Shown here one piece after another: positions 34,350 through 46,424 of a DNA stretch of 64,000 nucleotides. Position numbers and translations under genes: made by a program. The notes below the pieces were generated by a model. It was not told the origin of the DNA. It ran no database searches and worked only from the letters and a program-made list of their open reading frames with translations. Source of the stretch: Peromyscus leucopus (taxonomy: Eukaryota > Chordata > Mammalia > Rodentia > Cricetidae); assembly GCF_004664715.2 (NCBI RefSeq), contig NC_051082.1, forward strand, positions 8,810,498 through 8,874,497. Reading direction: 5' to 3'. The number at the start of each line of letters is the position of its first letter. The first letter of the stretch is position 1.

Positions 34350-34630
34350 AGCTGGAGAGATGTGCCAGTCAGTACCTGAGTCTTATCCCAGAATATGGAT
34401 AAGAAATATCTAGGTGTGGTGGTGATGCCTGATTATAATTCAAATATAGGGATGATAAGGGTCCGGGAAATTCCTGGGGCTGGCTGGTGAGCCAGTCTGG
34501 CTCACTCAGAGATCCCCAAGTCCCAGTGTGAGACCCTGTCTCACACAAACAAGATGGGCAGCCTGGGAAATGACAGCCAAGGTTGCCCTCTGCCCTCCAT
34601 GTATACATGCATATGTATAATTCGCGTGCG

Positions 34631-34672
<42 letters not shown>
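34350..34672 (+). repeat. B4-type SINE with CA tail
   Basis: AAGCTGGAGAGATGTGCCAG head, CTAGGTGTGGTGGTGATGCC B1-like body, GAGACCCTGTCTCACAC, then CA from 34634 to 34671 preceded by GCGTGCGCGT. Confidence 0.75.
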
Positions 34673-34674
<2 letters not shown>

Positions 34675-34759
34675 CACACACATCCAGGAAGATGGTGGGT
34701 GGTGGTGAACGGCTCTCTGACCTCGCCCAGCCACGTGAGACACTTTGAAAAAGCGAAGT

Positions 34760-36090
34760 AGCATTGGTTACACTTGAGTGGCTGTGAACCCATCTTTGAT
34801 GTGTTTCCAAATCCTCCCTTATTATGTCAGTTGGAGCTGGCTACAGCTGCGGGATTCTGGGTGTGGCCTGGGGATGCCAGGCGGAACCTTCTGCTTCCAG
34901 GACACAGCTCAAGCAGTAGCCTCTCACCGCGAGTTGGTCCCCCATCGTGGAAGGTGTCAGGGAAGGGGCTGCAGCCTCAGCAGAGGTGGTGTCTTTTCAG
35001 TCTGTTCCCTTGAGTCTGTTTAATTAGACTTCGGTGGCAGAAGAATTATCATGTCATTGTGGGTTATGCAAATGGCTCAGGTATCAAGTGCCAAGTGCCT
35101 GTGAGGCCTGGGGATGGTGGCAGAGGCCTTTACCTCTCCTTGAACCAGGGGATCTCATGCCTACCCGAGCCAGAAGTGGCTCTCCAGTCATCAATTCGGG
35201 GAGCAGGCTACAAATGCTTCATATGCTGTGCAAAGTAAAGGACTGACTCCGTAGCTCAGTGGTTTCCCTCTGTCCCGGGGATAGTTCTGGATTGAGTCCT
35301 GTTCTGTGGCCTGACCCTGCTGGGTGGCTGTGGTCAGCTGGCAGGCAGCGACGAGGATCAGGTCAGTTGTAGACCCCGGTGCTAGTCGGTACCCTGTCAG
35401 CTAGGGTGTCTCAGTTCTGTTTCACGTGACTTCCAGCTCGGGTCTTTCCCATGGTGGCCTCTGTTTCCCAGGTACAGTGAGGGGTCAAAGGTTAAATGCA
35501 CAGGTGCTTTTCATGCCTCCACTGGTCGGTCACGTACTGGCTGACAACCATTGGCCGGTGCATCTCCTCGTGGTCAACTGGATTCAAGTTAGGGAGAAAG
35601 ACTTGCCCTCTGAATGGCAGACTCTGCAGGGAAAGGCCCACAGATGGTTGCTTTGACAGCCCTCCTCAGCATCCCCCTCTGCACTCTGTGCTTCTCTCTC
35701 ATCAGGAAGCAACTTCTCTCTCCCAGAAGTTAGGAACCTCTCACTCGAGACCTACAAGTCTGGCGACCCATGGATCTCAGCGACCCATTCCTTTTGTGCG
35801 CCCCCCCCCCCTTTCCCAAAGAGTGTTTCCTTGCACATGTCCGGACCCCGTTAGTAGCTTTGGAAAATGAGTGGCCATTATGGGAATGTACTGCTCATCC
35901 CTCAAGCCCAGCTGCGCTGCAGTCTTCTGTTCTGCGACAGAACTCTGGGCCCCGGCCCCATGTGCCATAACAACCTATAGATTCCACAAAGCATCCAGCC
36001 TTTTCCTGGCACCCCAATTTAAAAAAAAAAAAATCCCCGGCGGCTTTGGGACATAGAATTGGTCTCTGAAGTATCTGGGGTTTTGTGGGA
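34760..36090. other. KSR2: Intron without recognised content
   Basis: Unique sequence. A short C run lies at 35801-35810. Nothing supported. Confidence 0.55.
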
Positions 36091-36620
36091 GGATACCAGA
36101 TGAGCCCCGAGGAAGGAGCATCTATTCTCTGACTATTTCGTTGTTATGCATTTATCATAGGAGCGCTCGGTGTGTCCCCCATTTCGCTCCATCTACGTGT
36201 TGGTCCTGAAGACTGCCCATCTGAGCGTTCTATCTGCGACCAGATATCTGAGTGATTTGATTAATCATGTGCATCCGCATGATTGACTGCTAGCGGTGGA
36301 TTGTTGGAGGCTAGCCAACCGACTAGAACAATTTGGGGGCACCTTGGTTTTATTTTTTACAGGGAGCATATGACCAGATAATTGCCTAGCATATTCTAGA
36401 TCAATTCACAATGGTGTGTTCTAGCCAATTACTTAGTAATTATCATCAAAGCTAACAAGTATTTCAGGGCTTGGTTTCCTTGTAAAGCCATATGCTTGGC
36501 TCTCTGGGAATGAGCATCAACTAGCCAGTTATCCAGTCACGATAGCCGCAAACAATTCGAATCTGGACGGCTAGATTATTTCATGATTGGGTCATTATGG
36601 AATCACTGCCAAGCCATCGG
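36090..36620. promoter_or_regulatory. Repeat-free A+T-rich block, candidate conserved non-coding element
   Basis: About 500 bases with no rodent repeat. They carry homeodomain-type words (TGATTAATCA at about 36258, TTACTTAGTAATTATC at about 36429, TTATGCAT at about 36144) and several CTAGCC/GCTAGC words. This is typical of old developmental enhancers but unproven. Confidence 0.35.
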
Positions 36621-37586
36621 CAGCCTGCACAATTGTTCACGGTGAAAACTCCAAATGGCATTGAAGGGCCGACATTGAAAGGGTTGATTGACAGTAACCC
36701 CATCCTTCAGCCCAGCTGCAGGGGTCCCTGAGCCTCGGTTTCTACATCTGTGGGATGAGTGGGCTGAAGCAGGTGTTTGTCCTAACTCTGACAAAATACT
36801 TGAGATCTCTGGGAATGGGCTTTTGGTGACTCAGTTGAGAAGAGTTTTGGAGCAGCAGCTTCCCGGAGTGGTCTGTCTGGACCTCCTCACACACCCTCTG
36901 AGGAAGCAAGGCCACTCAGGCGCAGACCCCTCTAAGTGATTGTATTCCACTCCTAACAAGTTACCCTGACTCTGTGGCATCAGGCAGTACCCCCTAGCTC
37001 CTTTTACAGTTATGAAGGTGTGAGTGGTCCTCACTAGACTGACAGGGAGGCCAGACCCAGCTTCTGGCTTTATCCACCGCGGCTTCTAGCTGCTTCCCCC
37101 ATCTTAACGTCAGCCACCACAGGACATCTTGTTTCCATGGTTTGTCAACTGCTTTGGTCAGATCTCCTTTGGCTTCCCGTGTGATGGGACAGTTACATTT
37201 AGGGCCCACACAGATCACCTAGTACTATCGGGCATGTCCCCTTTGGCCATCTGAGGTAGCCATCTGTAGTCAGTGTCTCCAGGGACTAGGGCCTAGAGAC
37301 TCTGGGGGGCCATTCTTATACAAAGTAACACTGAGGAGACAGTCAGCAACAGAAAGACAGAGGGGAGGGAGCCCAGATGGGGGGTTCCAGCCAGCACAAA
37401 GGCCCTGAGGCAGGAAGTAGGGAATAGAAAAGGAGAGCAAGAGCTAGGAAAAGGGTTACAAGATGCTAAATGATTGTAGGGCTTCAGAGGCTCTGGGCAA
37501 GAGCATGGAGTTTGAAAAACAACAGCGACTGTGTTCACTGCTCTGGAGATTCCTACAGGCCTGGATGCTGTCTCTTCTTGCGCTGG
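36621..37586. other. KSR2: Intron without recognised content
   Basis: A MIR-like scrap at about 36725-36755 (CTCGGTTTCTACATCTGTGG). Otherwise nothing. Confidence 0.55.
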
Positions 37587-37696
37587 CTGGTTGATTCAAT
37601 GTATCTAACTGGTTGATTCAATGTATCTAACTAGTTGATTCAATGTATCTATCTGGTTGATTCAATGTATCTAACTGGTTGATTCAATGTATCTAA
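37587..37696 (+). repeat. 22-bp minisatellite, five copies
   Basis: Five head-to-tail 22-base units begin at 37587, 37609, 37631, 37653 and 37675, each with core GATTCAATGTATCT. Copies 1, 2, 4 and 5 are identical; copy 3 has two substitutions. There are no spacers. Confidence 0.97.
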
Positions 37697-38399
37697 ACTC
37701 TCGGTTGCCGAGCCGAGGCGGTCAGAGTAAAGCAGTTCCGGGCAGCTCTGGTACCGTCTTGGATGGTGACTCCACATTTCCCACCTGTGTGGGCACCCAG
37801 GAAAAATGACCCACAGTTCCTCTGCACTTACATCATCAGGACACCTTGCAGGGGTGATGGGAAGAGGGAACAAGAAATCAGGGTGCTTTGTAAACGCTGA
37901 CGGAAAAGCTCGGCCTGTGTGCCCTCGGGAGGGATTTTTTAAAAACGTCTCTTTTGGCACATGTCATCAGTCCTGCCCCCAGATTCCAGAGTCCTGAGGT
38001 GACTTCTCAGTCCTGGGAGGATGACTCGGGACCAGGCAGCAATAAAGTCCCAGAGGCCTCATTTGCAGCCTTTTAAACCCTATAAGCAACAGTGCCTAGA
38101 CCACAGATTATTCATGTCCAACCCCAAATCTCCTTGTTTCTCAGGCTTTCAGATCCAATCACACCACACTGCCAAGTCTGACAGACAGGCAAACAGGGCC
38201 ACAGCCTCCCACAGCCTCGCGTGGGGACAGTTGACTTATGCTTGGATGAGATTTCATCTTGCTCCCCCCCCCTCCCCCGCTGTAATGTAGGGGCTTGTAT
38301 CTTTCCAGTTTGTTTCTTTCTTCCGACCAGTTTTGACTGTCCTAAATATAACATGCAGGAATCGGGGGCCTGAGCCATGAAGATTTTATACCACCCCCC

Positions 38400-38431
<32 letters not shown>
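38400..38431 (+). repeat. CA microsatellite
   Basis: Sixteen CA units. Confidence 0.95.
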
Positions 38432-38454
38432 ATCCAATGACTTTGGCTTCCTTT

Positions 38455-38830
38455 AGTGCTTAGGAAGGCTGAATTGCTTTCCTTTTATGAATCTCAGCTG
38501 AAAGGATTTTTTGTCTGCGGCTGCCTTTAATTGTGTGTCGCGCGCGGGACTTTTGTGAAGGAAGACGCTATAAATGTCCGTCGTCATTAGCGACATTAGA
38601 TGAGCATCCTCTTGTGTATGTTTGCGTATGCCTGGCTGTCAACAGTCACGTGACCAGCTGAGGCCTCTGCCTGGCTGAGGAGCTCACTCCTTTCTGGTCA
38701 CTGCTCCCTCACATCTCCAAGACGCTGGATTCACGCGGGTGACATCTGTCATCACTTCAGAAATATTTTGTCTTACTGCCCAGGAGACAACGCGTTGGTT
38801 GTCGAAAATCCAGACCAGCTAAAGAACAGC
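38455..38830. promoter_or_regulatory. Repeat-free CpG-bearing block, candidate conserved element
   Basis: It holds GTCGCGCGCGGGAC, CGTCGTCATTAGCGAC, and the 10-base palindrome GTCACGTGAC at 38645-38654, an extended E-box of the USF/TFE type. CpGs are frequent compared with the rest of this intron. Function is inference. Confidence 0.35.
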
Positions 38831-39496
38831 TCCACACAGGATACAGCCAGCTAGAGAGAACCATGGGGGGTGGGGGTGGGGATGGGGGTGGGGGACTCTT
38901 TGCCAAAATAGGTTTAAAAAAAATCACACTTTATATTGGCCAGGGTCGGGGTAGCTGCTCAAACAAGTAAGACTTAAAACAGGAAATGCTCCTGAGTAGT
39001 GTGGAATACCTGAGTTTGAGCTGCTGCAGAATCCAAGTAAAATGGCCAGATGTGTGGGTTATCCGAGCACATTATCGAGCACATAACGAGCAGGTTATCT
39101 CTGGGGAGGCAGAGATGGAAGGATTCCCAGGGCTCACTGGCCAAGGAGTCTAAACTAACTTGTGAGCTTTAGGCCAGTAAGAGACTGGCTCCATGTGAGT
39201 TTCCAACAGACCAAGAATACCACCTGGGAGTTTGAGATACAAAAATGACCCAGATGGCCTTTTCTATGTGTGGAGGGATGACGAATACTCTTCCGCCTTC
39301 GGTCCACCATACACTGGAGTCACAGGTCTCTTCATCTAGCTGAGGGGAGAGGAAGAAAATCACAAAGAGTCACATTGGGGGTTGTCAGAGGCCTACAAGC
39401 ACCCCGTGTCCCTCCAGGCATGCGCCATTGGCTCATACTGAAGCCCTTAGCCGTTATCCAGTGGCAAGGAGGCTCAGAAATAGCTGGGTTCCCTGC

Positions 39497-39513
39497 GGGG
39501 GGGGGGGGGGGGG
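39497..39513 (+). repeat. G homopolymer (17)
   Basis: Uninterrupted G run followed by CGGGGC. Confidence 0.95.
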
Positions 39514-39864
39514 CGGGGCAGATGAGATGGGTCTGATGAATGGCAGGAGGTCACTGGAGTGAGCCTTTGAAGGTTAGCCCCTCCTGGTTTCTGTTGAGCT
39601 CTCCTTGATTCCTGGACTGTCAATACTACATGGTCAGTCCTCCAGTCCCAGCATAAACACTGCTACCGCTCTTCCTTTCTAGAAAGTTCTGTTGACAAGT
39701 GGCCTGGTTGGCATCTTGTGGTTTATACTGAACAATGCACCCACGGCACACTTATCTTTGATCTATTTCCTATTTCTTTCCTCCCTTCCCTCTTGCTGTA
39801 GTTTCTTCCTTTATAAAATGGCTGTGGTATTTATATCTCTTGGAAGATAGGGATGAGAATCAGA

Positions 39865-40204
39865 AATCCCTGGGCCAATCAGATGGCTCAGCGGGCAAAG
39901 GTGCCTGCCGCCAAGCTTGACAAACTAAGCTTGATCCCTGCAACCCACATAGTAGAAGAACCAACCCCTACATGTTGTCCTCTGAGCGCCACATACACAT
40001 CACCCCAGCTCTGCAGGAAGCTCAGGCGGGAGGGCTGTAAGTTCCAAGCCTGTTTGGCCTCAGAGCAAAGTCAAGGCCAGCCTAGATAACTTAGTGAAAC
40101 CTTCTCTCAAATTAAAAATACAAAATAGACAAAGAAAAGAGTTGGGGCTAAGAATGTAATGTCCACAAGGTTCAATTCCCAGCACCAGGAAAGAGAGAGA
40201 GAGA

Positions 40205-40261
<57 letters not shown>

Positions 40262-40335
40262 AAGGAAGGAAAGAGAGAAAGAAAAAGAAGGAAGGAAGGA
40301 AGAGGGAAAGAAAAGGGAAAAGAAATTTCATGCAG
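39865..40335 (+). repeat. B4-type/ID SINEs and GA/GGAA tract
   Basis: CCAATCAGATGGCTCAGCGG head, TCAAGGCCAGCCTAGATAAC body, an ID-like piece (GTTGGGGCTAAGAATG, TTCAATTCCCAGCACCAGG), then GA at 40190-40258 and GGAA/GAAA to about 40325. Confidence 0.8.
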
Positions 40336-41935
40336 AAAGGCAATAACAACTTCTGCAAGCTAGGGTGCGCTGTAGCTTTGGATGAGTTGTTTTTGTTTCT
40401 TTAATAAACAGTGTGAGGGAGGGAAGCTCCACGTTGGTTTCTCATTTCAGACGGTTTCAGTCCCTCATGGAGGGCTGGCTGTGCCCTCTGCCCAGGGTCG
40501 GGAGCTCAGGCTTCAGAACTGCTCCCTCAATGGTCGCATCCAGGAAGCCGAGAAAGGTAGCAGGAAGTGGGGCGGGGCCAACCTTGAAAGGCCCGCCCTT
40601 AGTGGTCTACTTCCTCCAGCCAGGCCCCAGCTCTTAAAGATTCCATAGCTTTCCTTCAAAATGGCAACACAAGTCAGGAGCTGGGTGTGTGGGGACATTT
40701 CAGCTTCAAACCACACGCAGGTGAACCTTGACGCTGTCATCATGATCAGGATCGCAAGGATCACAGCACCTGGGAGATCTAGGTTCTCTTTCTTGGCACC
40801 ACAAAGGTGCTTGGTGCTTATTGAATAACACATGATAGATGTCCAGGGTTTGAGGACCCAGCTTCCTGTCCAACCTCTGGCCCCTCGCTGGTTCCTTGGC
40901 TGGGTGGCTTCTCACCCCTCAGCTCCGGGCCATCCAGAGGGAGGTGTGGAGTGATGGGCTGTATCCACTGGTCTCCAGCTGAGCAGGGCGCTTGGAGCTA
41001 GAAATAACCTTGCGTGAGTCATCTGGGTGGACGTGGCGATTGAAGCCGTGGGCCTCGGTAGCTGAGGTCACCCAGGGAGCCGAGAAAGGTCACCTGAGGA
41101 CAGACGCTGAAGTACCTGCTGCTCTCAGTGGACTGATGGAGAGGGCTCATCCCGTAGAGGGCCCAGGAGACAGTTGTCTGGGGAGTGGGAGCAACCCTCG
41201 GAGTGGGTTGTCAGGAGAGTAACCTGAAGTCACGGCCACCATGCACTTCCCACACTGTCTTCTGCTTAACCGGACACATGTCACCACAGATCATAGTTTT
41301 ATCGCTTCATTTTTGGCTTGCTTGCCTGTTGACTTTTTCCCTCCGCATCCCCTTCCCCACCTTAGAACGCAGCCACGAGGGGGCCAGGGTCTTAGCTATT
41401 TCGTTTGTCTCTGTATCCTCAGCTCCCAATGTGCCCATCAGGTCATCTTCATGTGCTTGTCAGAGTAATGAATAACAATTAAAAAAAATGTTTCTAGCCT
41501 GTGCATCCGGGCCAGTGTGGCGGGGATGGAGCTATTTGATTTGGGTTTCTGAGGAGTGGCAGTGTGCAGAAAACCGAGTATGGACGTGGGGGTTGGGTGG
41601 AAGGATGGAGGAGAAATAATGGTGACAGACAGAAATATGAGCACTGTGATAGTGACTGCACACCCATAGCAATGCAGTGCAGGGCCAGGGGACTTGAGGA
41701 CACTTGCCCCCAACATATGTTCTATGCAGATGTCTGTGCTTGGTGCTGGGACTCGTGAGAGGGGCGGCCCGTGCTCTCTTGGGGCTCATGGATGGAATTT
41801 ACTGGCTGAGTCTCCAAGGTTGTTAGGCTCTGTGCCGTGGGGGACCCAGAGCTGGCCTGTTATCCTACCAAGTAACTGCTAAGTGGGTAGGAAAGCAGTG
41901 TCCTTGGGCTGTCCAAGGACCCCGACACTCACATC
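40336..41935. other. KSR2: Intron without recognised content
   Basis: Unique sequence. The stretch with an acceptor-like CTCATTTCAG at 40441-40450 does not lead into a KSR2-like exon. Confidence 0.55.
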
Positions 41936-42093
41936 AAAGCCAGATGTGGTGGCACAGGCCCGTGATCCCAGTACTCCTGAGGCAGACAGGAGGAGTCTAG
42001 GCAATCTAGGAGATCCAGGTTCAGTATGGCCCGTCAGTGAGCTCCAGGTTCAGTGAGAGACCCCACCTAAAACAAGCTGGAGAGTAATTCACA

Positions 42094-42149
<56 letters not shown>
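41936..42149 (+). repeat. B1-like SINE with CA tail
   Basis: AGCCAGATGTGGTGGCACAG, GATCCCAGTACTCCTGAGGC, then CA from 42090 to 42149. Confidence 0.8.
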
Positions 42150-42154
<5 letters not shown>

Positions 42155-42878
42155 GTGTTATTCCTAATAGAAGGGCTGACATGGTCAAAGGCCCCCAGAG
42201 AGTCTAGGAGTCCTGGACTGGAGTAGATGGGGGACATGGGAAGCTGAAGAAGTTGGCGACCCATCTTAAAGAACCTGGTGAGGGAGGAAAGGGAAGCCAT
42301 CTGAGGATATAACCTGAGGGATGACACAGCCTGGTTGACTTATTAGAGGGCCCGCTCTGGGGCATCTCTCATCTCAGGAGCCTTCCTGGTAGGATAAGGG
42401 ATGTATTCCTCTCCTCCTGCCACGGTGCGGACGGTCCCTGTTGGTCCTAATCAGAAATTAGCAGGCATGCTTGCAGGTTTGAATTCCCTGGCTTCTGAAA
42501 ACTGGTTGGCCTGCCTTGGTTTGGGGGGTGGGGTGGGGAGCAGCAGAGAGCCGGCATCTTCTGGAACCACAAGTGTTTTCAACAGCTTTCACTATTTCTT
42601 AGCGTTTAAAAATAGCCCGATGCGTTCCCATGTTTTGAAGGCACGCGTGGGTACCACTGGGCAACCTCATGTGTGTTCCAGAGAAGTCGGGCATGGTTTC
42701 CTTGGCGTGGCTGACAGGCAGTGGTCACAGGCAGTGGTTAAACGGTGATAGGGGAGTTTGTGCGTAGGGAGGGCTTTGTGGAGAGAGGCAAAACTGGAAT
42801 TAACGCTCTCCGAGGTTCCCGCCCTTCATCTGTTCGCTTGTCTGTAAAAGGGGGTGGGGTGTGGGGGAGGTGAATGGT

Positions 42879-43383
42879 TGTGGTGGTATTGTGTTCCCCA
42901 AAATATTGTGTACTCTAATAAATTTATCTGGGGTCAGAGAACAGACAGCCACTAAATACAAAGGCTAGAAAATGGTGGCGCTCACACCTTTAATCCTAGC
43001 ATTCCCGAGATAGAAATCCCTCTGGATCTCTGTGAGTTCAAGGCCACATTGGAAATAGCCAAGCATGGTGACACACACCTTTAATCCCAGGGAGTGGTGG
43101 TAGAAAGCAAAAAGATATATAAGGCGTGAGGACCAGAAACTAGAAGCATTTGGCTGGTTAAGCATGTGGCTGGTTAAGCTTCAGGCTTTCCAGCAGCAGT
43201 TCAGCTGAGAGCCATTGGGATGAGGACACAGAAGCTTCCAGTCTGAGGAAACAAGACCAGCTGAGGAATTGGCAAGGTGAGATAGCTGTGGCTTGTTCTG
43301 TCTCTCTGATCTACCAGCATTGACCCCAATAACTAGCCTCGGGTTTGATTTTATGAATAAGAACTTTTAAGATTCCTGCTACA
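42879..43383 (+). mobile_element. Solo LTR, family M (copy 2), 505 bp
   Basis: It starts TGTGGTGGTATTGTG, ends CCTGCTACA, and is flanked by perfect AATGGT at 42873-42878 and 43384-43389. Inside are a TATA-like box (GATATATAAGGCGTG, about 43113), a GAATAAG near the 3' end, and a B1-like segment at about 42970-43095 (GTGGCGCTCACACCTTTAAT, GTGAGTTCAAGGCCACATTG). It is the same element as 18860-19370 in the opposite direction. No viral genes are present. Confidence 0.9.
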
Positions 43384-43484
43384 AATGGTACCTACTTAGG
43401 GGGGGCCATCCACATGGCTCTAGAGACAGAGGAAACAGCAGCAGCCAGCATCTGCATGAAGGTGGATCAGATGGCGGGGAATTG

Positions 43485-43960
43485 GCTTTTTAATTATAAT
43501 TTTGCTCAAGGGCATCAGGCAAGCCCGGAACCTGAGAACCGGAACCTGTCTGCTTAATCAGAATGCAATTTTCTCTGCTTTCAGGGCTAGTGGGCTCCCG
43601 GATTTGATGTCTTCCCAACCGGGTTCCTATTGCCTGGTCCCTGCTCAGTTTTTTTGCTTTGGTCCCATCTGATTGTGTTTAAGATAATTAAGCCCATATA
43701 TCAAATAATAAATAGATATTGACTGTTTGTCACGGCGAGTATGAGGATGGATTGACCACTGTGATTCTGCTCCTTTGGATCAATGGGAGCCATGGGAATA
43801 GATAAATCCTGATCATGACTGACAAGAGGAAAATCAATAGTCGTATTAATATATGCACCCGGCCCATCGATCTTCCAGTTGGAAGTGGGACCTTGATTAG
43901 ATGGGGAGCCAGAGGTGGAGGGAAGACAGACAGACAGACAGTCAGACCAACCGACTGGGT
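43485..43960. promoter_or_regulatory. Repeat-free A+T-rich block, candidate conserved non-coding element
   Basis: Words such as TTTTTAATTATAATTTTGC, AAGATAATTAAGCCC, CAAATAATAAATAG and TATTAATATATGCA with no repeat match. It starts just after the solo LTR. Confidence 0.35.
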
Positions 43961-44396
43961 ATTTTCAGATACTCAATAGGCACCGGGTGATTATGAGTGT
44001 ACATAGAGAGGCAAGGAGGGGTGTTCTCCCTTCTTTGCGCTGAAATCCTTTCTGCCCGTGGGCAGCGGGGTTCTTCTTAGTGTTGGGCCCTGTGGCGTTA
44101 TGGGAAGAAGGGAGAGAAGAGAGAGCAGTGTGGATTATCTGGGGCACCATGTCCCGCAGGTGCTAGTGACCCTCCATGACAAAGAGATGGCTGGATCCCA
44201 TCAGGCTGCGGACTGGGGTCAAGAGACTTGGGGTGGAGTTATTGAGCGTGTGTGGTCCCTCCGAGATGGGCAGGGGACTGTGTTAAGCTGGCCTCTAGGC
44301 TTCTGTCCGTAAATGGCTATGGAGTCGTGACATAAGACTAGAGTCACCTGTGTTGGGGGCATTAGAGGCCTGGACCTGGGTGTCATGTGACTAGAA

Positions 44397-44616
44397 CAGT
44401 GGCTCTCAACTTCCCTAATGCTGCGCCCCATGTGCAGTTGTGGTGACCCTCCTCAACCATAAAATTATTTTTTGTTGCCACTTCATAAAATAGTTTTGCT
44501 ACTGTTATTAATCATAAGAGAATCTCTGTGTTTTCAGTGGTCTTAGGGGGCCCCTGTGAAAGGGTCAATCAGCTCCCCCCCAAAGGGGGTCGGGACCCAC
44601 AGGTTGAGAACCACTG
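44397..44616. mobile_element. Non-autonomous hAT-type DNA element (URR1-like), 220 bp
   Basis: Terminal inverted repeats: CAGTGGCTCTCAAC at one end and, reversed, CAGTGGTTCTCAACC at the other. The interior reads CCATAAAATTATTTTTTGTT and GCTACTGTTATTAATCATAA. The flanks GACTAGAA and CCCTAGGA match at five of eight positions. Confidence 0.8.
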
Positions 44617-44689
44617 CCCTAGGAGGTTTCTGAAAGCTGACTGCTGCCTCTGCATCCGTCCCCATCCAGAAGTCAGCGGGGTCAGTGAT

Positions 44690-44915
44690 CGGACCTGAGC
44701 CTTTGCATTGGTGGGTGTGTGAGGTGAGATAGTCTCAGCATCCTCCTGCCTCGACTTCCTCAGTGCTAGGCTGTCAGGCGCGTGTGTGGAGATCGGGGAC
44801 AACGTACTGGCTAGTCCTCTCCTTCCATCGTGTGAGTCCCGGGCATTAAACGTGGCTTATCAGGCTTGGCAGCAGGCACCTTTACCTACTGGGCCATTGC
44901 ACCAGGCCCCCAGGA
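44690..44915 (-). repeat. B1 and tRNA-SINE remnants
   Basis: CAGCATCCTCCTGCCTCGAC ... GTGCTAGGCTG is B1-like; CACCTTTACCTACTGGGCCA at about 44877 is the reversed tRNA-like head. Confidence 0.55.
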
Positions 44916-46400
44916 GCCTTCTTCCCAACAGCGTTCAAGGACCCTCTCAAATGATGAGGGTGCAATTGGGGGGAGCTCTCCTTTGAGAAGCAGCAGCCTG
45001 ATGAAAAGACCCAGGCACAGGCAGAAGAGATTTTTGAAAGGGGCTTGATCATGGGACACCAAAGTGCTGGATATCTGGGACCCCGAAACAGTCAGCCATC
45101 CAGCAGGGAAGCAGTCCGTGGTTCCGGGACCTGGGATAGGAAGGACGGATGAGGCACAATTGGAAAAGTATCCTTCAGGTCCCTGGCAGCTTCATCACGT
45201 TAGCCATGAGTGCCACTGTGTACAAACTTCCTGCTGTGTGTCACAGTGCAAGATCTGACAACTCCACCCGTGGCCTGGGAAGCAAACTGTCCATTTCCAG
45301 GAGGGGTCATAGGTCACACAGGGGTGGAGCTGCTCGTCCTCCCCACACGGTGGACAGCGAGGCTGTCTCCGTGGAGATAGGGAGTGTTAGCAGAGGATGT
45401 AGGGCACAGCTGGACGGCCACTCCTAGGAGCAGCTCCTGGTGGGCAGTAGCTTTAGTTTGTCACAACGCTGTGAAGGGTCACTGAAAATACGAGGGAGAG
45501 GCGTTCTCTCTGGGGACTGAGCAATATCGGCTTTAGATCCGGGCTTTGCTGTTCCCCACCACTGTCCTTTCAAAATAAGGGAGAGAATTGACAGCTTTGC
45601 CCAGTCGTGTGAGACAGGAAGTGGGGCTGGGTTGGGAAATTCGTTAACAAGACCGTTTGTTAAGTGGTCACTGGACACCGGGCATTGCACTGTGTGGGTA
45701 TTGTATCCTTACACTCTTTTCACTGGCCTCAGAAGACGAAGGTGGCTCATTGAAGGACATAGGACGGAGGAGGCTAAGCCAGAGTGAGTTCTAGACCCTC
45801 TGAGTCCAGAGCCGGGGCCTTGACTCCTAGGCTGTCCTACATCCTGAGTCATCTCAAAGACAGCATTCTTCATCTGCACGTTCTTTGGGGGAGGCTGCTC
45901 TCCTGGTTCTCCAAGGCAGGCTTTGTGGCCCATGGCGTCAACCTCTTCTATAAACCTTGGGTATAGAATCAAATTCAGGGGAATTTACAGCCACACAGAA
46001 AACTGAGATGCATAACAAGCTCTTACCCATCCAAGCTGAGCCTCCATGTGTCCTCCAGTGGCCAGCCTCGTGGGTCACCAGGAAACAATGGGTGCCCATC
46101 CAGTCAACTACCCCATGTAGAGAAATGTTTGTGGAGAGATGCTTGTAGGCTTGTCTTTCATTCTGGGAGTTATTCCGGTTTCTTGGGCCTCAGTCTCCCT
46201 GTCTGTACAAGGAGTCCCACCCTCCTAGATGGAGGTGAGGATGAGATGAACCCTCACCTGGACCCCAACGCTCAGAACTGACCACACACAAGGCTCGGTT
46301 CCAGCATCCATCCATTCGATCCTCTGCCGCTAGTGCTGCCTTGGAGCTCGCAGAGTGGCAGAAGAACGCGGCCCCCATCCCGTGCTGCCACAGAGTGAGT
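44916..46400. other. KSR2: Intron, mostly unique
   Basis: A MIR-like piece is at about 45670-45760. No coding or regulatory unit could be supported. Confidence 0.5.
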
Positions 46401-46424
46401 GTTGGAGGTGTGCGGGATGTATCG

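Noticed and set aside
37587..37696. CRISPR-like array
   Set aside because: Units are directly joined with no spacers, in a mammalian intron.
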